Below are positions 24,901 through 27,133 of a DNA stretch of 27,133 nt, one piece after another. Source of the DNA: Oscillospiraceae bacterium (lineage in GTDB: Bacteria > Bacillota > Clostridia > Oscillospirales > Ruminococcaceae); NCBI GenBank assembly GCA_900768105.1, contig CAAGBQ010000045.1, positions 1 through 27,133 of the forward strand, written 5' to 3'. Under the pieces are notes generated by a model. That model did no database searches. It was not told the DNA's origin and saw only the letters and a program-made list of their open reading frames with translations. The position numbers were made by a program, and so were the translations under genes. Position 1 is the first letter of the stretch. Each line of letters begins with the position of its first letter.

Positions 24901-25439
24901 AGCTGCTTTTTTCCGCCGCGCCGCAGAGCGGTTCTCTTTCCGGCGCAGCCAGAGGAACCGCACTGCATACATTTATGCAGTTCTGCGAATTTGATAAAGC
25001 AAAGGAAAACCCGCAGGAGGAGCTGCGCCGTCTTACCGCGCTGCAATTCCTTACGGAAAAGCAGGCGGAAACGGTAAGCACCGAAAGAGTGCGTACTTTT
25101 TTTGAAAGCGGGCTTTATGAAAAAATTGAAAAATCTCCGTGGGTAAAAAGGGAGCTGCGTTTTTTGCAAAGCCTGCCCGCGGCGGAGCTTGGCTATGAAA
25201 ATGCCGCGCCGGAGGATAAAATCACCGTCCAGGGTGTTGCGGACTGCGTTTTTGAGGATAGCGGAAGGCTTTATATCCTCGATTACAAAACGGATTTTGC
25301 GGAAAGCCCCGATGAGCTTAAAGAGCGCTATGCCGCACAGCTGCATATGTATGAAAAGCTGCTTTCCGTTTCCCTTGGAAGAAGCGTCGCGGGCGCGGTT
25401 ATCTGGTCGTTCCATTTCGGAAAGGAAATTTGGGTATAA
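21939..25439 (+). CDS. addA: ATP-dependent helicase/nuclease subunit AddA
   Basis: A 1166-residue UvrD-like superfamily 1 helicase fused to a RecB-type nuclease; it is the motor and second nuclease of AddAB. Motifs in order: Q-motif WNPEQ (6-10), Walker A AAAGSGKT (25-32), VTFTNLAAAEM (motif Ia), Walker B VDECQD (397-402), VGDVKQSIYRFRQA, NYRS, TVHGSKGLEFPVV and LYVAMTRAKE near 840. The nuclease domain has GVADCVF (Asp1102) and ILDYKTD (Asp1115, Lys1117). Its length is close to the usual 1200-1250. GGAGGAGGAC inside the end of addB serves as ribosome binding site, so the two subunits are translationally coupled. Confidence 0.97.
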   Translation: MPNRDWNPEQLAAITAFGGNLLVSAAAGSGKTAVLVERVIRMLTREESPVDADRILAVTFTNLAAAEMKTRINAALSELLEQRPEDEGLRRQQLLMERAHITTISAFCFDIVKENFSTLGISPDVRPMSEQEQRELSAAALSEALESAYAEGDSVFFELSETLGGGRSDFGLEEAVLKLYEFIRSLPYYKDWLSEKAAMYDPEIPVEETVWGKILLDRAATVLKHCAANADYMCGFCRDCGGEPYCGMFAEDALSLRELLRLCEHESWNRFRGALFNLSFGRMPSVKGFDGVLKDRIKAARDGYKDDIKKLLKLFDASEEDFREDINDLYPKVNRLFALTMDYDRIYSEKKHSRGIIDFSDMEQLALSVLTERDGNGSFIPTRAAKDISTRFDYILVDECQDINKAQDTVFSMISKGDNLFFVGDVKQSIYRFRQAMPELFLEKRQSWPLFDGKHFPATIILGRNYRSRKSIAGAVNFVFEQIMSTDAAEMEYGPEEMLVAEAPFPEDGIIRNEALLIDCGDGDAVKAEAAAVAKRIREMVQSKMPITHRGETRPVEYSDICILMRSPKNRSDVFIEALRRLGISCRSDRGEGFLARPEVAAVLDVLKAADNPLLDIPLAGAMLSEMFAFTPDELAEIRTKSRGVPLYSAVKQAADFGNEKAAGFISLLSDLRRTAAAESSDSVIERLYRLTAYPQTMRALEDGEIRLGNLRLLVNYAASLEEAGFGGLSAFLRAIARMEENGDDIKTAGYSGFGGNSVRLMTVHGSKGLEFPVVFLCGTGKQLNIDTKGVLLHSGLGFACARRSRETGVRFSTVPCEALKIELRRLNLAEEMRILYVAMTRAKENLIITCACKSPEKYLASLAEGVRGSGRRIDPFCVSGAVREADWVFSALLRHPDAVDMRALAGLSESEALDDGTRWKIAVIKPEAAAEENAAQPAEEEPRAEADPAVFAALSENVLWRYPFAAAEKIPVKAGVSELTHGEMRKKLLFSAAPQSGSLSGAARGTALHTFMQFCEFDKAKENPQEELRRLTALQFLTEKQAETVSTERVRTFFESGLYEKIEKSPWVKRELRFLQSLPAAELGYENAAPEDKITVQGVADCVFEDSGRLYILDYKTDFAESPDELKERYAAQLHMYEKLLSVSLGRSVAGAVIWSFHFGKEIWV

Positions 25440-25440
25440 C

Positions 25441-25502
25441 GAACGGGCGCTTTGCGCCGCCGCTTAAACAAAAATTTTGCTTCGCACCCCGTTCACTTTT
25501 CT
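25441..25502 (+). terminator. Possible terminator after addA
   Basis: GAACGGG (25441-25447) can pair with CCCGTTC (25488-25494), enclosing a GCGC-TTT-GCGC hairpin, and is followed by ACTTTTCT. The long enclosed region makes the assignment uncertain. Confidence 0.4.
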
Positions 25503-25568
25503 ATAACAAAGCCATAACATTTTTGGTTTATAGTATTTAATCTGAAAATGTTTTTTTGAGGTGATTGG

Positions 25569-26150
25569 TTGAAGCAAAAAATTGCGATGCTTATTAGAAT
25601 AATCTCTATTCCGCCGCTTATGGTGACATATCTGCTTACCCTTTTATATTTCTTCCATAAGGGTGTTTTTGCAAACGAAGGCGAATTTATCGCAGCGCTT
25701 TGCTTTCTTGCAATAATCCCCGCACTTGCCTATCCGGTTGCGGCGATTGTTCCCGCACTTCGGCGGGGCGGCCGCCCGACCCAGAGAAAAGCCGCCTTTG
25801 TTTTCAGCGTAATAGGTTACATCGGCGGATTTATTTACGGCGTTGCCGCAAAGGTTTCAAAACCGGTGCTGACAATTTTTGCGGCTTATCTTATTTCGCT
25901 TCTTATGCTTGTTCTTTTTAATAAGGTTATAAAGATACGCGCCAGCGGCCACGCTTGCAGCGTTACAAGCCCGATTTTTTTTGCCACATATTATCTCGGC
26001 CTTGGGGCGCTTTTGCCCGCCGCGGCGCTTTACGCCGCAATCTTTTGGGCTTCGCTTGTAACAAAGCGCCACACCGCCCGTGAATTTTTGCTTGGAACGG
26101 TGGTATGCGTTGTTTCCGCAAGCATCGCGGTTATCGTACTTGCGGCTTAA
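25569..26150 (+). CDS. Divergent PAP2-like integral membrane protein
   Basis: A 193-residue protein with five to six membrane segments. Three weak matches to the PAP2 (type 2 phosphatidic acid phosphatase) signature lie in order: RRGGRPTQR (about 60-68), ASGHACS with the central SGH, and SLVTKRHTAREFLLG, which is like the SRxxxxxHxxxD motif with a shortened spacing. This suggests a lipid-phosphate or polyprenyl-phosphate phosphatase, or an inactive relative. The start is TTG at 25569, five bases after GAGGTGA; the first in-frame ATG at 25587 lacks a ribosome binding site and would cut off six residues. A terminator follows 27 bases after the stop, so it appears monocistronic. Confidence 0.65.
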   Translation: MKQKIAMLIRIISIPPLMVTYLLTLLYFFHKGVFANEGEFIAALCFLAIIPALAYPVAAIVPALRRGGRPTQRKAAFVFSVIGYIGGFIYGVAAKVSKPVLTIFAAYLISLLMLVLFNKVIKIRASGHACSVTSPIFFATYYLGLGALLPAAALYAAIFWASLVTKRHTAREFLLGTVVCVVSASIAVIVLAA

Positions 26151-26177
26151 CGCCGTTTTTTTCCTTTATTTTGTGAT

Positions 26178-26204
26178 AAAAGCCCCTTGACAAAGGGGCT
26201 TTTT
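26178..26204 (+). terminator. Terminator of the PAP2-like gene
   Basis: Stem AAAAGCCCCTT (26178-26188) with AAGGGGCTTTT (26193-26203) and loop GACA, followed by T. Its loop contains most of the -35 hexamer of the infC promoter. Confidence 0.85.
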
Positions 26205-26215
26205 GCCTATATAAT
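26187..26215 (+). promoter_or_regulatory. Consensus promoter of the infC operon
   Basis: Perfect TTGACA (26187-26192), 17-base spacer and perfect TATAAT (26210-26215). Predicted transcription start near 26222, giving a leader of about 155 bases. The -35 lies inside the preceding terminator hairpin. Confidence 0.9.
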
Positions 26216-26221
26216 ATACTT

Positions 26222-26377
26222 TACAAAGAAGCAGAACGAACCGTTCTCGCCGTCCCATAAAATATGCGGTGCGGCAAACAAGGCTCCGATTTTTAAGGAT
26301 TTATCCTTTGTCGGAAGGACTCTGTGCGGTGCTTTCTTTGTATCCGCACTTTTTTTATTATTTGGAGGTGTTAAGCC
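26222..26377 (+). ncRNA. infC-rpmI operon leader, probable L20-type autoregulatory RNA
   Basis: A structured 5' leader. Visible helices: AGAACG/CGTTCT (26233-26247), CCGA/TCGG enclosing AAGGAT-TT-ATCCTT (about 26286-26313), and GTGCGG/CCGCAC (26324-26349) with a seven-T run (attenuator). In Firmicutes the infC-rpmI-rplT operon is repressed by ribosomal protein L20 through premature termination in its leader (Rfam L20 leader), and position and architecture fit. An earlier GTGCGG near 26259 could compete for the CCGCAC arm as an anti-terminator; that pairing is my inference. Confidence 0.6.
26324..26356 (+). terminator. Attenuator in the infC leader
   Basis: GTGCGG (26324-26329) pairs with CCGCAC (26344-26349) around a 14-base loop, followed directly by TTTTTTT (26350-26356), eight bases before the infC ribosome binding site. 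The position suits conditional premature termination. Confidence 0.7.
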
Positions 26378-26896
26378 ATAGCAAAACAGGAACTGCTCAT
26401 CAATGAGGAGATCCGCGAAAAGGAAGTCCGCGTGATCGACTCCGACGGCTCCCAGCTCGGTATTATTTCTGTGAAAGATGCCCTTGCGATCGCCGCGGAA
26501 AAAAATCTTGATCTTGTAGAGATTGCGCCAACCGCCACCCCGCATGTTTGCCGCATTATGGATTACGGCAAATATCGCTTTGAACAGGCGAAGCGCGAAA
26601 AAGAAGCAAAGAAAAATCAAAAGATAATCGAGATCAAGGAAGTAAGACTTTCTCTTAACATTGATACCAACGATTTCAACACAAAGCTTCGCAACGCTAT
26701 TAAGTTCCTTGGCGACGGAAACAAGGTAAAGGTTTCCGTTCGTTTCCGCGGAAGAGAAATGGCTCATCCGGAGCTTGGAACCGCTATCATCCAAAAGTTT
26801 ATTGATGGCTGCGCCGAGGTCGGCTCCGTCGACAAGCAGCCGAAGCTTGAAGGAAGAAGCATGGTCGTTGTTATCTCTTCCAAATCCCCAAAATAA
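26378..26896 (+). CDS. infC: Translation initiation factor IF-3, ATA start codon
   Basis: A 172-residue IF-3, which binds the 30S subunit, blocks early 50S joining and checks start-codon pairing. The N-terminal domain begins (M)AKQELLINEEIREKEVRVID, followed by the conserved DYGKYRFEQ linker start, the lysine-rich helix KREKEAKKNQK, and a C-terminal domain with KVSVRFRGREMAHPELG. The open frame reaches upstream to ATA (26378-26380), seven bases after a perfect GGAGGTG; no ATG, GTG or TTG is available near that site, and the next in-frame GTG (26432) would remove the conserved LINEEIR start. Non-AUG starts (AUU in Escherichia coli and Bacillus subtilis) let IF-3 repress its own translation; AUA fits the same logic. 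It is followed by rpmI. Confidence 0.95.
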   Translation: MAKQELLINEEIREKEVRVIDSDGSQLGIISVKDALAIAAEKNLDLVEIAPTATPHVCRIMDYGKYRFEQAKREKEAKKNQKIIEIKEVRLSLNIDTNDFNTKLRNAIKFLGDGNKVKVSVRFRGREMAHPELGTAIIQKFIDGCAEVGSVDKQPKLEGRSMVVVISSKSPK

Positions 26897-26947
26897 AGTT
26901 CGTTTAATATTTGCTTTTTGCAATGATTTATCAGGAGGAACACTAAA

Positions 26948-27133
26948 ATGAACGCAAAGCTCAAAACTCATTCCGGCGCAAAAAAACGCTTCCGCTTTAC
27001 CAAAGACGGAAAGGTAAAACGCAATAAAGCATTCAAATCCCACAAGCTTAATTCCCAGAGCAAGGATTCCAAACGCAAGCGTAATCTCCGTCATGCAACC
27101 TATGCAGACTGCACCAATATGGAGAAGCTCAGA
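26948..27133 (+). CDS. rpmI: Ribosomal protein L35 (bL35), cut by the window edge
   Basis: Sixty-two codons of a protein that is normally about 65 residues, so only the last few are missing. The sequence begins MNAKLKTHSGAKKRFRFT and continues with the basic KSHKLNSQSKDSKRKRNLRH, the recognisable bL35 pattern, on the large ribosomal subunit. AGGAGGA lies about nine bases before the ATG. The gap to infC is 51 bases with no terminator, so they share a transcript; rplT is expected next, beyond the window. Confidence 0.95.
   Translation, partial: MNAKLKTHSGAKKRFRFTKDGKVKRNKAFKSHKLNSQSKDSKRKRNLRHATYADCTNMEKLR

Noticed and set aside
26207..27094. Minus-strand open frame of 295 codons across infC and rpmI.
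   Set aside because: It is the complement of conserved IF-3 and L35 genes and of their promoter; the protein has no family features.

Overview
The window looks like chromosomal DNA from an anaerobic Clostridia bacterium, most probably of the Oscillospirales/Ruminococcaceae type. The basis is Firmicutes-style AddAB recombination genes, strong GGAGG ribosome binding sites, near-consensus sigma-A promoters, intrinsic terminators, an infC-rpmI operon with a structured leader, and an amino-acid-fermentation type dehydrogenase. The taxonomic call is an inference from gene style. I see no phage, insertion sequence, CRISPR array or rRNA.

Layout, left to right. (1) 33-1061 is a dehydrogenase of the 2,4-diaminopentanoate dehydrogenase family, closed by a strong terminator. 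(2) 1347-7962 is a tightly packed plus-strand cluster: a TetR regulator with a promoter and a palindromic operator, a DrrA-like ABC exporter pair, a small membrane protein, an alpha/beta hydrolase broken by an in-frame TGA, a CDP-alcohol phosphatidyltransferase and a second ABC exporter pair. (3) 8078-9146 (minus) holds a lipoprotein gene and tRNA-Leu(TAA), each with its own promoter. (4) 9336-12772 (plus) holds trmO followed by three tandem paralogues of a protein with a zinc ribbon at each end and a TPR-like segment between. (5) 12817-15524 (minus) holds galK with a YwaF/TMEM164-like membrane protein behind it, and a YoaK/DUF1275 membrane protein. (6) 15684-16628 (plus) is a CmpB-type membrane protein with a charged coiled-coil tail. 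(7) 16702-18471 (minus) holds a short-chain dehydrogenase and a LysR regulator split by an in-frame TAA. (8) 18611-25439 (plus) is addB-addA, overlapping by 14 bases. (9) 25569-26150 (plus) is a divergent PAP2-like membrane protein. (10) 26178-27133 is the infC operon: a terminator overlapping a perfect-consensus promoter, a leader with an attenuator, infC starting at ATA, and rpmI cut by the window edge.

The signal I find most unusual is an octamer, GTGCTCAA, present 14 times on the two strands in 27 kb (under one expected by chance). It lies inside the AddAB genes and also in the arms of intergenic terminator hairpins. That distribution resembles DNA uptake sequences or Chi-like sites, and I know of no such element described for this group. 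Also notable are the three zinc-ribbon paralogues, with near-uniform N-terminal thirds and divergent centres, the ATA start of infC, the loss of the Walker A motif in AddB, and two genes each interrupted by a single stop codon.
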